Positions 52,170 to 62,473 of a stretch of 64,000 bases of DNA are shown here, in pieces; the first letter of the stretch is position 1, and the number at the start of each line of letters is the position of its first letter. The stretch is from an uncultured Mycoplasmatota bacterium (GTDB lineage: Bacteria > Bacillota_I > Bacilli_A > RF39 > UBA660), in assembly GCA_948434005.1 (NCBI GenBank), contig CAOJEH010000004.1:1-64000 (forward strand), read 5' to 3'. Made by a program: the position numbers and the translations under genes. The notes beneath the pieces are model-generated. The model was not told the DNA's origin and searched no databases. It worked only from the letters and a program-made list of their open reading frames with translations.

Positions 52170-55100
52170 TTATTTATTTTCTAAATCTTTATATGATTTA
52201 TATCTCTTTTCTGCATTTATTTTATTATACTCTAATTTTTCTTTATAATCTTTAGATATTTTCTTTAAAGAACGATATCTATCTTCTCCTAATATAAATT
52301 CATAATATTTAGTAAAATCGGCTTTACTATCCATCTTGAATTCTTCTGTTTCTGGATTATAGTGAAATATTGGGAAATAGCCACAACTAGTTGCATCTTT
52401 TTCTTCTTTTAGACTATTTTTCATTCCTTTTATAATTCCTTGTGCAATACATGGTGCATAAGCAACTATAATTGATGGTCCATTATATGCTTCAGCTTCT
52501 TTCATAACTTTTATTGATTGCTGAGGATTAGCACCTAAAGAAATTGAGCCAACATATACATGAGAATAATTAAGAGCCATCTTCAATAAATCCTTTTTAG
52601 CAACTTCCTTACCATTAGATGCAAATTTTGCAATAGCACCTGCTCTTGTAGATTTAGAAGCCTGACCTCCAGTATTTGAATATACTTCGGTATCTAAGAC
52701 TAAAATATTAACATTTTCATGACTTGATAAAACATGATCTACACCATTATAACCAATATCATAAGCCCAACCATCTCCACCAACCATCCAAATAGATTTA
52801 GGTAATATAAATTCTTTTAAATTCTTTAGACCATCGATCTTAGTATTATCTATAATATTAAACAAATTAACAGCTGTTTCAGTATTTATCTCTTTAACAT
52901 AAGCTTTATATATAGCTTGTTCACTTTTTTTAACATCCTTAATATTCTCTTTTATAAGTCGTACTATTCTTTCTTTCATTGCAACATCAGCAATTTTCAT
53001 TCCATATCCAAACTCTGCATTATCTTCAAATAATGAATTTGCCCAAGGAACTGAATATGGAGTATTTGGTGCAGTAGCTCCATAAATTGATGAACAACCA
53101 GTAGCATTGCCTATCATTAATCTATCCCCAAATAACTGAGTCAAAAGCTTTAAATATGCAGTTTCTCCACATCCTGCACAAGCTCCACTAAATTCGAATT
53201 TAGGAGTTTTAAACTGACTTCCTTTGACAGTATCTGTAGTCATAACATCTTTTTCTTTTACTTCTTCAAATAGATATTTATATGAATCTTCCTCTAAATT
53301 ATCTAGTTTTTTCTTTTCAATCATACGTAGAGCCTTTTCACCACGTTTACCAGGGCAAACCTCAGCACATAAACCACAACCTGTACAATCTGGAATACTT
53401 ATTCCGATAGTATATTTTAAATTACTATCTTTTATATTAGAATTGATAAGTTTTTTTCTAACACTTTCTGGAGCATCCATTTCTTCATTCTCATCTAACA
53501 AAAATGGTCTAATAACAGCATGTGGACAAACTAGTGAACACAAATTACATGTAATACAATTTTCACTATTATAACAAGGAACAAAATCACTTATATCCCT
53601 TTTTTCATATTTTGTAGTACCAGGTGAGAATGTACCATCTGGGTTTTTCATAAAACTACTGACAGGTAAGCTATTGCCATCCATTGAGTTCATTCGTTCA
53701 AAATCAGTCTTTTTAACTTCTATCTCATTATCATAATCTACATCTGGTATTTTAACACTTACAAAGTTATCAATTCCTACTTCAATTGCTTTTAAATTCT
53801 TAGTAGCAAGATCACCACTTTTATTTTTAAATCTTGATTTTAAATTCTCTTTTATTACCTCTTTAGCAAAATTAAAATCTATAACTTTACCTAATTTAAA
53901 GATTAAAGCTTCCATTATAGAACTAATCTTACCTGGTATACCCTCCGCTTTAGCAATTTTATTAGCATCAATAATATACATTTTAATATTTCTATTTTGT
54001 AAAATTTGTTTATCTTTAGTACTCATTATTTTTAAGACTTCATCTGCAGTTTTATTAGTATTTAATAAGAATATTCCATTTAGTTTAATTTTATCTAGCA
54101 TACTAAGTTTCTTTAAATAGCTATCTTGCGTACAAACTATAATAGAAGCTTTTTCTACATAATATGTTGACTTTATAGGTTTTTTATCAAACCTTAAATG
54201 ACAGACTGTATGGCCACCACTCTTCTTTGAATCATATTGAAAATACCCTTGTACATATGCTCTTGTATGTTCTCCTGTGATTTTTAATAAATCTTTACAC
54301 GCAGAAACCATACCATCTGATCCATAGCCATATACTAAAAACTCGACACTTGTAGTTGGAAGTTTAAAATCATCTTCATAATTAATAGATAAATTGGTTA
54401 CATCATCATTAATTCCTACTGTAAAATTATTATGAAGTTCTCTACTATCTAAGAAATCATATACACCTTTTATCATTGCAGGTGTAGTATCTTTAGAAGA
54501 TAGACCATATCTTCCTCCTACTACCACTACTTTTGATTCTGCTTCACTAAGAATTTTTAAAACATCTAAATATAAAGGCTCTCCACTACTACCAGCTTCT
54601 TTAGTACGATCTAAAACAGCAATTTTTTTAACTGACTTTGGTAAAGCTTTTAAGAAATACTTTGAACTAAAAGGTCTATATAAATGAACTTCTATAAGAC
54701 CAACTGCTTGATTCTTTTCTTCTACTAAATAATCAATAACCTCTTTAACTGTTTCACAAACTGAACCCATTGCAACAATTACTTTTGTAGCATTCTTACT
54801 ACCATAATAATTAAATGGAGCATAACTTCTACCTGTAATCTTATTTATACTTTCCATATAACTATTAACTATATCTGGTAATTTATCATAATATTCATTT
54901 CTAACTTCAGTTGCTTGAAAATATACTTCTTCACTTTGACTAGTTCCTCTAGTTACAGGATGAAGTGGATTTAGAGCATTATCTCTAAAACTTTGTAATG
55001 CCTTTTCATCTATTAATTCCTTCACTTTTAGACTATCAATAACATCTATTTTTTGTAATTCATGAGAAGTTCTAAATCCATCGAAGAAATTTATAAATGG

Positions 55101-55586
55101 AATTTTTCCTTTTATAGCAGATAAATAACTCACACTAGTTAAATCCATTACATCTTGTACTGATGATGATGATAAAATTGCAAAACCTGTAGATCTAGTA
55201 GCATATATGTCCTGATGATCACCAAAAATAGATAAAGCATGTGTTGCAATACTTCTAGCAGCAACATTAATAACACAAGGTAACATTTCTCCTGCTATCT
55301 TATACATATTTGGAATCATTAAAAGAAGACCTTGACTAGCTGTAAAAGTCGAAGATAAACATCCAGCTTGAAGTGAACCATGTACCATTCCGATAGCACC
55401 TGCTTCACTCTCCATTTCAACTACTTTTACTGGAGTGTTAAAGTAATTAAGTTTATCTGCACTACTCCACTTATCAACAACCTCAGCCATAGTTGAAGCA
55501 GGAGTAATAGGATAAATACCCGCTACTTCTGTAAAATTATACGCATTATAACTACAAGCTTCATTACCATCCATTATTTTCTTCAT
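52170..55586 (-). CDS. nifJ: pyruvate:ferredoxin (flavodoxin) oxidoreductase
   Basis: 1138 residues, one polypeptide with the four ancestral subunits fused. Domain I starts GNEACSYNAYNFTEVAGIYPITPASTMAE; two [4Fe-4S] motifs follow (CITCNLCSLVCPHAVIRP and CTGCGLCAEVCPG, about 680-770); the thiamine domain has ACAGCGETAYLKLLTQLFGDR, NATGCSSIYGA and VGGDGWAYDIGY with the TPP-binding sites. It oxidises pyruvate to acetyl-CoA and CO2 and reduces ferredoxin, the main route in anaerobes. GGAGG precedes the ATG. It stands alone with its own terminator. Confidence 0.96.
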   Translation of the reverse strand: MKKIMDGNEACSYNAYNFTEVAGIYPITPASTMAEVVDKWSSADKLNYFNTPVKVVEMESEAGAIGMVHGSLQAGCLSSTFTASQGLLLMIPNMYKIAGEMLPCVINVAARSIATHALSIFGDHQDIYATRSTGFAILSSSSVQDVMDLTSVSYLSAIKGKIPFINFFDGFRTSHELQKIDVIDSLKVKELIDEKALQSFRDNALNPLHPVTRGTSQSEEVYFQATEVRNEYYDKLPDIVNSYMESINKITGRSYAPFNYYGSKNATKVIVAMGSVCETVKEVIDYLVEEKNQAVGLIEVHLYRPFSSKYFLKALPKSVKKIAVLDRTKEAGSSGEPLYLDVLKILSEAESKVVVVGGRYGLSSKDTTPAMIKGVYDFLDSRELHNNFTVGINDDVTNLSINYEDDFKLPTTSVEFLVYGYGSDGMVSACKDLLKITGEHTRAYVQGYFQYDSKKSGGHTVCHLRFDKKPIKSTYYVEKASIIVCTQDSYLKKLSMLDKIKLNGIFLLNTNKTADEVLKIMSTKDKQILQNRNIKMYIIDANKIAKAEGIPGKISSIMEALIFKLGKVIDFNFAKEVIKENLKSRFKNKSGDLATKNLKAIEVGIDNFVSVKIPDVDYDNEIEVKKTDFERMNSMDGNSLPVSSFMKNPDGTFSPGTTKYEKRDISDFVPCYNSENCITCNLCSLVCPHAVIRPFLLDENEEMDAPESVRKKLINSNIKDSNLKYTIGISIPDCTGCGLCAEVCPGKRGEKALRMIEKKKLDNLEEDSYKYLFEEVKEKDVMTTDTVKGSQFKTPKFEFSGACAGCGETAYLKLLTQLFGDRLMIGNATGCSSIYGATAPNTPYSVPWANSLFEDNAEFGYGMKIADVAMKERIVRLIKENIKDVKKSEQAIYKAYVKEINTETAVNLFNIIDNTKIDGLKNLKEFILPKSIWMVGGDGWAYDIGYNGVDHVLSSHENVNILVLDTEVYSNTGGQASKSTRAGAIAKFASNGKEVAKKDLLKMALNYSHVYVGSISLGANPQQSIKVMKEAEAYNGPSIIVAYAPCIAQGIIKGMKNSLKEEKDATSCGYFPIFHYNPETEEFKMDSKADFTKYYEFILGEDRYRSLKKISKDYKEKLEYNKINAEKRYKSYKDLENK

Positions 55587-55686
55587 AATTAATCCCTCCG
55601 AACATTACCATCTATATTAATTATATAACAAAATTCAAGAAATTAAAACGATTTAATATCCAAAAGAAAAGGAAGTAGTAAACTTC

Positions 55687-56787
55687 TTATTTTACAATCC
55701 AAAAAGTAGACATATCCCTAAGACCATTTTTACCGCCAGCTACTGGAGTATTAATTATTTTATTTTTTATAACAAGCTCAGTTGAACTTCCTCCATCTAG
55801 ATTAGCTGCATTTATTGCTCCATAGTTTTCCATTACTTCTGTCAAATCACCCATATCAGCACCTATACTAGTAGGAATACGTCCATTTATAACTAAAAAT
55901 AAAGCAATACCATCCGATCTTTGACCTATCGCAGTTCGAGGTGCAATACCCCAACCACCATTTCCTTTTACAAAGGCACTCTTACCATTAATAATCAAGA
56001 ATGGACCAAATTCAATAGCATCACGTAATCCTTTCTTTATCGCTTCTTCTTTACTAAATTTGCCTAAAACTAATCTATCTTTTTTATCAAAGCCAATAAA
56101 GCCTCCACCCATATTAGCATCTTTAAAATCACTTACTACTTTACCATTCTGAATTACTGTACCATGTGGAATAGCACCATTACTATTCCAATCAGGATCA
56201 TAAAATCCTCCTGCATTCATTGCTATAACAGCATCGTTATCTTTGGCAACTGTAGTTATTGCCTGCCCTCTTTTTTTTAGATATTTTGATGTTGCAATAG
56301 ATATACGAGAAGGATCATATATAGCTACTAAAAATCCTTTATAACCTTTACCTTGAATATCAATAACTTTATATAAAGCACCTTTTTTATGATCTAATAT
56401 TTGCTCATCATATTTATTTCTATATGCAGTAGTCTTACCATATTTTTTAAATTTAATTAAATTTGGATTAGTTACATCATCAGGTTCTATAATAGAATTA
56501 GCAGCTAAAACTTCTCTAATAGTTTCATCACTATATAAAGATGTTGCTAAATACTGATGTGACATTGTAGTCATTGCAGATGTAATCCAAAAATTTCTAA
56601 AACCACCCCAAGGTCCGTATAGTAAAAATAAAGCAACTAATATAAGGCTTACAAAACTACTACTAGTAATAATTACTATTTTTTTCTTTTTAGTAAGATG
56701 TTTCTTAGTTTTTTTATTATCATCACTAATATCTATTATGCCTTCATCAGATAATACTTCCTCTATATCATTATTTTTTCTTTTCAT
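55687..56787 (-). CDS. phosphodiester glycosidase (NAGPA) family protein, membrane-anchored
   Basis: 366 residues. A basic and acidic N-terminus, a membrane helix (about 38-60) and an outside domain: YKGFLVAIYDPSRI, DAVIAMNAGGFYDPDW, GGWGIAPRTAIGQRSDGIALFLVINGR and the signature AINAANLDGGSSTELVIKN. This is the phosphodiester-alpha-GlcNAc uncovering-enzyme domain common in bacterial exopolysaccharide loci (YngK/EpsL type). It probably trims surface glycan phosphodiesters. It overlaps the upstream gene by 17 nt. Confidence 0.9.
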   Translation of the reverse strand: MKRKNNDIEEVLSDEGIIDISDDNKKTKKHLTKKKKIVIITSSSFVSLILVALFLLYGPWGGFRNFWITSAMTTMSHQYLATSLYSDETIREVLAANSIIEPDDVTNPNLIKFKKYGKTTAYRNKYDEQILDHKKGALYKVIDIQGKGYKGFLVAIYDPSRISIATSKYLKKRGQAITTVAKDNDAVIAMNAGGFYDPDWNSNGAIPHGTVIQNGKVVSDFKDANMGGGFIGFDKKDRLVLGKFSKEEAIKKGLRDAIEFGPFLIINGKSAFVKGNGGWGIAPRTAIGQRSDGIALFLVINGRIPTSIGADMGDLTEVMENYGAINAANLDGGSSTELVIKNKIINTPVAGGKNGLRDMSTFWIVK

Positions 56788-57370
56788 TACTATCTACTTC
56801 CTCTTTTCCAGAGTAATCTCCATCATTATTAAAATCTATATAAGTTTTCTTTGTCTTATATTTTTCTAATTTTAATGCACTAGTATTACCTTTTCCATCT
56901 AACCACAAATTATACTTAGTTATATTACTATTATATTTATTTATATCATCAACAAAAGAATTTATCATCTGTTCATAAGCTAAATTAAAGGCACTACATT
57001 TACTATTAGCATCACTGGATGAATAATAAATATTATTATTGCAATATTCTTTTAATACCTTATTATCTTTACTTACTTTAGTAATAGACTCTTCATACTC
57101 TAATAATTTATTTTTATATGACGTATCATTTTTTTCAAATGTATCATAATATATTGTATCTAAAAACTCTTTATGAATAGAATCCCTAGTTTTATTAGTC
57201 TTTTTTAATTCACTACTAAACTTATCATATTTACTAATAATTATTTCTATTCTATCATTCATTTCATTTTGATCTTTTTTAAAACTAGAAATAAACATTA
57301 TAATAAAACCTGTAATTAATGAAATAACTCCTAAAAGAACTAGTATCAATATTTTTTTCTTAGTATTCAT
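56771..57370 (-). CDS. membrane-anchored helical protein, unknown
   Basis: 199 residues: an N-terminal membrane helix (about 6-26) and a long helical, charged region (about 30-180) with two cysteines (KEYCNNNIYY, SKCSAF). The start is the ATG at 57370 after AGGTGG; the frame runs 11 codons further up without a site. A coiled coil is likely. No family recognised; its coupling to the NAGPA gene suggests a role in surface glycan assembly or turnover. Confidence 0.62.
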   Translation of the reverse strand: MNTKKKILILVLLGVISLITGFIIMFISSFKKDQNEMNDRIEIIISKYDKFSSELKKTNKTRDSIHKEFLDTIYYDTFEKNDTSYKNKLLEYEESITKVSKDNKVLKEYCNNNIYYSSSDANSKCSAFNLAYEQMINSFVDDINKYNSNITKYNLWLDGKGNTSALKLEKYKTKKTYIDFNNDGDYSGKEEVDSNEKKK

Positions 57371-57429
57371 AAAACCACCTACTATACTATATAAATATAC
57401 CATATTTATTAAAATAAAAAAAGAATTTA

Positions 57430-58356
57430 TTAATTCTTTTCCTTTATTATATAAATTGGTCTATTTTTAGATTCTAAATAAGTTTTAGATAAATAAGCCC
57501 CAATGATTCCTATACAAAATAATTGAATACCACTAACCATAAATATAATACATACCATTGATGGCCAGCCTCCTACAGGATCTCCAAAACAAAGTGTTTT
57601 TATTATAATTGCTACTATAGCAATAAATGATATTATACAAAATAGTATTCCTATAAAAGTTGCTATCCAAAGAGGCGCTGTCGAAAAGGCTATTATTCCC
57701 TCAAAAGCATACATAAATAAATTCCAAAAACTCCATTTTGTTTCTCCTGCTACTCGTTCAACATTTTCATATTCTAACCATTTTGTATTAAAACCAACAA
57801 AACTAAATAAACCTTTTGAATATCTATTATACTCTTTCATTGACAAAATTGAATCTACAACCTGTCTAGTCATCAATCTATAATCTCTAGCTCCATCAAC
57901 CATTTCTACTTTACTCATTTTATTAATTATTTTATAAAAGCATCTAGTAAGAAAACTTCTAATTGGAGGCTCACCTTTTCTAGTAACTCTTCTAGTACCA
58001 ACTGTATCATAACCTTCTTCTTTAATTAATCTATGCATTTCTATTAATAATTCAGGAGGATCTTGTAAATCAGCATCCATAAAAGTAACATAATCCCCTG
58101 TAGAATTTTCAAGCCCTGCATATATTCCTGCTTCTTTACCAAAATTTCTAGAAAAAGATATATATTTAACTCTTTTATCTTTTTTTGCTAGTTTTTTACA
58201 TATATTTAATGTATTATCTGAGGAACCATCGTTAACAAATAAGAATTCAAAATCAATCTTCTTCATCTTCTTAGAAACTTTATTAATAGCTTCATAAAAT
58301 AATGGTAGCGACTTTTCTTCATTATAACAGGGTACTACTACTGATATTTTTTCCAT
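57430..58356 (-). CDS. GtrB-like polyprenyl-phosphate glycosyltransferase (GT2)
   Basis: 308 residues. GT2 fold: SVVVPCYNEEKSLPLF, FEFLFVNDGSSDNTL, SFSRNFGKEAGIYAGLENSTGDYVTFMDADLQDPPELL (DxD metal motif), then GFNTKWLEYENVERVAGETKWSFW and two membrane helices at about 230-290 (ALPLWIATFIG-like). This layout is GtrB/DPM1-like: it puts a sugar on undecaprenyl phosphate, to be flipped and used by GT-C enzymes. Its ATG overlaps the stop of the Alg13-GtrA gene upstream. Confidence 0.92.
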   Translation of the reverse strand: MEKISVVVPCYNEEKSLPLFYEAINKVSKKMKKIDFEFLFVNDGSSDNTLNICKKLAKKDKRVKYISFSRNFGKEAGIYAGLENSTGDYVTFMDADLQDPPELLIEMHRLIKEEGYDTVGTRRVTRKGEPPIRSFLTRCFYKIINKMSKVEMVDGARDYRLMTRQVVDSILSMKEYNRYSKGLFSFVGFNTKWLEYENVERVAGETKWSFWNLFMYAFEGIIAFSTAPLWIATFIGILFCIISFIAIVAIIIKTLCFGDPVGGWPSMVCIIFMVSGIQLFCIGIIGAYLSKTYLESKNRPIYIIKEKN

Positions 58357-59213
58357 TATACTTCCTCTTTTCTAAAAATATATTTTATTATAATATAACT
58401 CACAATTAATATTATAACATTAGAAATAGCTTTAGCGCCAATTATATTTATATTTATTAAATTAAATATAGTGTATATACATAAAAAATCTATAATTAGC
58501 GAACTAGTTTTTATAACCAAATATCTACAAATATTATCTTTTATACTTACATCACATAAATAATTAAATAGTATATTAAAAACCAAAGTTATTATAAATG
58601 AACATAGTATATTTAAATAAATATTCATCATATTGTTAAATATAGAAAAACTAAATAAATTTACTAAACTCATAATAATCCCTAAATATCCATAACTAGC
58701 TAAGTATCTATACTTATTATACCAACTAATATGATTATCTTTTTCAATATAACTATCAACTAATTTAACAAAGTTTTTATTATTACTTTTATATTTATTT
58801 GGTTTAAATGTATCTATTTTTTTTAGCAATTCATCTAATTTATTAAAATCACTAAGTTCTAGTAAATAACCTCTATCTACAAACTCTTTTATAATTTGTT
58901 TTTGGTGATCATTGGTATGTTCTTTATATTTACTTAGTCTTGCTGCTGCAATAACTTTTTTATTATTAGTAAGACCACAAAGTATTGAACCTACCCCACC
59001 ATGTGTAATTAATAAATCACATTTTTTTGTAAGTTCTTCTAACTCATTCATATCTATTAAATCATAAATCTCCATATTCTTAGATTTATATTTAGTATAT
59101 CCAGCTTGGACTATAACTTTATCCTTTATATTACCTCTAGATATTTCTTTATCTATAGCTTTTAAAAGTCTTACAAAACTCTTATCTTGAGTTCCCAATG
59201 TAACTAAAATCAT
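58356..59213 (-). CDS. Alg13-like transferase fused to a GtrA-like membrane domain
   Basis: 285 residues. The first ~150 follow the Alg13/EpsF/MurG C-terminal fold: MILVTLGTQDKSF, CDLLITHGGVGSILCGLTNNKKVIAAARLSKYKEHTNDHQKQ. The last ~120 residues have four membrane helices (YRYLASYGYLGIIMSLVNLF, ILCSFIITLVFNILFNYL, and so on) with GtrA pattern. Alg13 works with membrane-bound Alg14, which is the adjacent upstream gene. GtrA proteins pair with GtrB, the adjacent downstream gene. So one polypeptide links the two systems. The GtrA half is inferred from topology and pattern. Confidence 0.75.
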   Translation of the reverse strand: MILVTLGTQDKSFVRLLKAIDKEISRGNIKDKVIVQAGYTKYKSKNMEIYDLIDMNELEELTKKCDLLITHGGVGSILCGLTNNKKVIAAARLSKYKEHTNDHQKQIIKEFVDRGYLLELSDFNKLDELLKKIDTFKPNKYKSNNKNFVKLVDSYIEKDNHISWYNKYRYLASYGYLGIIMSLVNLFSFSIFNNMMNIYLNILCSFIITLVFNILFNYLCDVSIKDNICRYLVIKTSSLIIDFLCIYTIFNLININIIGAKAISNVIILIVSYIIIKYIFRKEEV

Positions 59214-59683
59214 TAATAAATCCAGCCTCCTACTTCACTATTTGGATATAACTTTTTCATACTTTCCCATTGGACAATAAATTTATCAGCTATAAAGTAT
59301 AATAAAGTACCTGTAATAGTTTTTGTATTAAGATTTGCAAAAGTTTCTATATATATAACTCTACTACCAAAAATTTTTGCAAGACAGCACATAGGACCTG
59401 CTGTATGGGCACCAGTTGTTATAACATAATCAGGATGAAACTTTAAATAAAAATATAGACTTTTAAAACAGTTAGCTAATAGTTTAAAAGGATAAGATAA
59501 CATATGATCTTTAGTACCATATATTAAATAATTGATCCTATTTTTATACTGCTTTTTTAATTTTAAATTAGTACTTGTTTTTTCTGTTATTATTTTATAA
59601 TCATATTTGCTAAACATATCCTTTAACTGTAACATTTCAGCTAGATGTCCTCCTGTTGATGATATAAATAAAACCCTTTTCAT
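59213..59683 (-). CDS. Alg14-like oligosaccharide biosynthesis protein
   Basis: 156 residues. MKRVLFISSTGGHLAEMLQLKDMF, a central YPFKLLANCFKSLYFYLKFHPDYVITTGAHTAGPMCCLAKIFGSRVIYIETFA and a short C-terminal SMKKLYPNSEVGGWIY are Alg14 hallmarks. Alg14/EpsE anchors Alg13/EpsF to the membrane and forms the active GlcNAc or Gal transferase. It overlaps the Alg13-GtrA gene exactly at its ATG, so one complex is expected. Confidence 0.9.
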   Translation of the reverse strand: MKRVLFISSTGGHLAEMLQLKDMFSKYDYKIITEKTSTNLKLKKQYKNRINYLIYGTKDHMLSYPFKLLANCFKSLYFYLKFHPDYVITTGAHTAGPMCCLAKIFGSRVIYIETFANLNTKTITGTLLYFIADKFIVQWESMKKLYPNSEVGGWIY

Positions 59684-59687
59684 ATAA

Positions 59688-60878
59688 TCACTTCTTTTCC
59701 ATAATTTTATACCAAAGTTTAACTACTTCTTCACCATTATATTTTTTAACATTTTTACGTGATTCATGACCAATTCTTTTTCTTGCTTCAATATCATTCA
59801 TTAAATCTTCTACTTTTTTTATATAAGCTCTATTATTTCTATTATTTATTAAATAGCCTGTTCTTCCGCTATCTATTAGTTCTCTAGCACCCTCAGCTGA
59901 TGAAAATGCTATACAAGGAAGACCATGACTCATAGCTTCTATTAAAACAATTCCAAAACTCTCTGTATAAGAAGTCATTAAATATATTGATGATTTATTT
60001 AATAACTTATCAATATATTCTTTACCTTGATAACCATGCAAGATAACTTTATCTGATAAATTATGAGCCATAATATACTCTTCTAATCTTTCCTTTTCAG
60101 GACCATATCCTACTATATCTAAAGTCCAGTCAGGATGATCTTTTACTAAAATATTATATAGACCCAACAAATCAATATAGCCTTTTTCCTTAGATAATCT
60201 ACCAACTGATACTAATCTCTTTTCTACTAAAGGAGCACATTTATCAGGAAAAGAATCTAAAACATTAGGAATATATACACATCTACAGTTATAACCTGCT
60301 AATTTTTTATTATAAAATTCATATAAATCATTTGATACTAATACAAAATAATCTAAGTTTTTACAACTTCTAACTACATCTATCGCATACTTCATATCAT
60401 TATGATAATGATTATGTTCCCAACCTATTGTTAATACATCTTCTTTTGCGCAATTAGATAACCATTCATTTAAAAAGGTTCTACTAGATATTATAATATC
60501 CGCATTTGAATTCTTAATATAATTTTTCATAACTTTAGCTCTTTTATGGTACATTCCAATACCACCAAAAGCATCTTTAAAAAATGTTATAAATTTTAAT
60601 TTAAGAAAATAGTCTTTAAATAATCTCTTAGTTAATTTTATAAAATGATGTTTAAAAAATAATAACTTATATTCTTCTACCTTTTTAGGTAAATTACTAT
60701 TAATTAAATATTTAACTTTTACATTATCATTCACTTTAAAAGCTTCTTTTTCATATAACTTATAAATACAAACTATTTCCACTTTATAATTAGATGACAA
60801 TAAATTGGCAAGCGCTACAATGGATTTTTCTATTCCTCCATAGCCCAAATGTAATGATAAAATAGAAACCCTTTTCAT
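59688..60878 (-). CDS. glycosyltransferase family 4
   Basis: 396 residues. GT4 pattern: SILSLHLGYGGIEKSIVALANLLS at the start, and the donor site VSVGRLSKEKGYIDLLGLYNIL, LHGYQGKEYIDKLLNKSSIYLMTSYTESFGIVLIEAMSHGLPCIAFSSAEGARELI in the second domain (E-x7-E). It adds a sugar to a lipid-linked or growing glycan in the cytoplasm. The start is the ATG at 60878 after AGGTG. It lies directly upstream of alg14. Confidence 0.92.
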   Translation of the reverse strand: MKRVSILSLHLGYGGIEKSIVALANLLSSNYKVEIVCIYKLYEKEAFKVNDNVKVKYLINSNLPKKVEEYKLLFFKHHFIKLTKRLFKDYFLKLKFITFFKDAFGGIGMYHKRAKVMKNYIKNSNADIIISSRTFLNEWLSNCAKEDVLTIGWEHNHYHNDMKYAIDVVRSCKNLDYFVLVSNDLYEFYNKKLAGYNCRCVYIPNVLDSFPDKCAPLVEKRLVSVGRLSKEKGYIDLLGLYNILVKDHPDWTLDIVGYGPEKERLEEYIMAHNLSDKVILHGYQGKEYIDKLLNKSSIYLMTSYTESFGIVLIEAMSHGLPCIAFSSAEGARELIDSGRTGYLINNRNNRAYIKKVEDLMNDIEARKRIGHESRKNVKKYNGEEVVKLWYKIMEKK

Positions 60879-60951
60879 ATACATCACCTATTATTAGTAT
60901 AACATTAATTAGTATTTTATTAAAAGAAAACATTTAATATTTTACTATTAT

Positions 60952-62418
60952 TTAGTTATGTTTATAAAATATTAAATATTTCCAATTATTTTCTTTTAAT
61001 TTTATCTCTATATTTTTATCTAGTTTATAATACTTTTTATATCTAATTAGATGAAAATCATTATAAGGATTAATATTGCAATTAACAAAAGCAGGATACT
61101 TAACTAATTCTATAGATTTACTTTTATTCCTTCTAACTTGTTTTATTATTTTTAAATTATCGTTATATTGTAAATGAACACTTATATATAATATTAAATA
61201 AAATAATGAAAATGATATACACATAAAATACATAATATAATTATAAATTTTTCTTTCCTTAATATATTTATCCATTACCATCAGCATTGAAATAGATAAA
61301 AATATATATGTAGAAAAACTAGTTCTATAGCCCCAAGTAGGTGATACCATCATAACTATATTAGAAAGTATTCCTATTATAAAGAAAAACAATATTTTTT
61401 TATCTTTATCTTTTCTAGTATCAACAAAAATAAAATAAAGCATAATAACTGTATAAATTATATAATATAGAATAATTGCAATATAATTAGTTTGTATAGG
61501 TAAAATATAACCATCAGTTTTTAAACTAGTTATAATATAATTACATAAACTTAATATAGGTATAATACTCATAAATATTAATAAAACATATTTAATAAAC
61601 TTATTTTTAGTATGTTTTGATATTAAATAATAATTTGCTATAACCATTAATATTGTAAGAAAATAATTAATAATAAAAGTATAGTTTATAAAATTTGGAA
61701 TATTATAAATTATTTTATTAATAATAGATAATTCTTGAAATGAAACATTTTCCATACCACTTCTTATCTTAGTACCTGGAGAAAGTAACACTATAGAAGT
61801 ACCTAATATCGAAAGTATTAAATATAATAATAGTTCTTTATCTAGTTTTTTGTTTATAATATATCTATATAAAATAAATATAATATTACTAATAACTAGT
61901 ATTATAGCCATATGTTCAATAAACATTGGCATTATAAAATTTAATATTGAAAATAATAAAATAAATAGTTTCTTCTTTTCCTTATAATCAAATATATAGT
62001 AAAAATAACTTAATAATAAAGGAATAACAAATAAGTAAGTTATATTTCCTGCTACCCAAACAACTACTTGAGAAAAAGTAAATATATTCATAGATAAAAT
62101 AACTAGTAGTGACAATAAATATATAATTTTTTTATGCTTTGGATTGATTATTTTAATAAATAAAAATATTATACTTGTAATAATAAAAGAATTAACTATA
62201 TTCCAAATAATTTTATGGTAAGTTAAAATATTTATTAATATTCTACTTATAAATCTACCTTCCCAAGCAAGATACATTCCAACAGCTTGACCAATAGAAT
62301 GTCTTAGTCCTTGTGCTCCCTCAAGATAGTTACCCCAATCATCACCTGAGATAGGACTTAAACATAAAATTATAACAAAAAATATAAATATACTAATATA
62401 AAATAATTTTTTCTTCAT
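60952..62418 (-). CDS. polytopic membrane protein (DUF6056-like, GT-C-like)
   Basis: 488 residues with about 10-12 membrane helices. An outside loop after the first helix holds SPISGDDWGNYLEG, an acidic pattern as in GT-C enzymes, and WEGRFISRILINIL follows. The DUF6056 family has this layout in polysaccharide clusters; it probably uses a lipid-linked sugar outside. The start is the ATG at 62418 with AGGTG upstream. It lies in the glycan cluster between the GT4 gene and an anchored unknown protein. Confidence 0.72.
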   Translation of the reverse strand: MKKKLFYISIFIFFVIILCLSPISGDDWGNYLEGAQGLRHSIGQAVGMYLAWEGRFISRILINILTYHKIIWNIVNSFIITSIIFLFIKIINPKHKKIIYLLSLLVILSMNIFTFSQVVVWVAGNITYLFVIPLLLSYFYYIFDYKEKKKLFILLFSILNFIMPMFIEHMAIILVISNIIFILYRYIINKKLDKELLLYLILSILGTSIVLLSPGTKIRSGMENVSFQELSIINKIIYNIPNFINYTFIINYFLTILMVIANYYLISKHTKNKFIKYVLLIFMSIIPILSLCNYIITSLKTDGYILPIQTNYIAIILYYIIYTVIMLYFIFVDTRKDKDKKILFFFIIGILSNIVMMVSPTWGYRTSFSTYIFLSISMLMVMDKYIKERKIYNYIMYFMCISFSLFYLILYISVHLQYNDNLKIIKQVRRNKSKSIELVKYPAFVNCNINPYNDFHLIRYKKYYKLDKNIEIKLKENNWKYLIFYKHN

Positions 62419-62473
62419 ACTATACACCTAATACAATTATAAATTATATATAAAAAAAAGCAAATATAATTTG

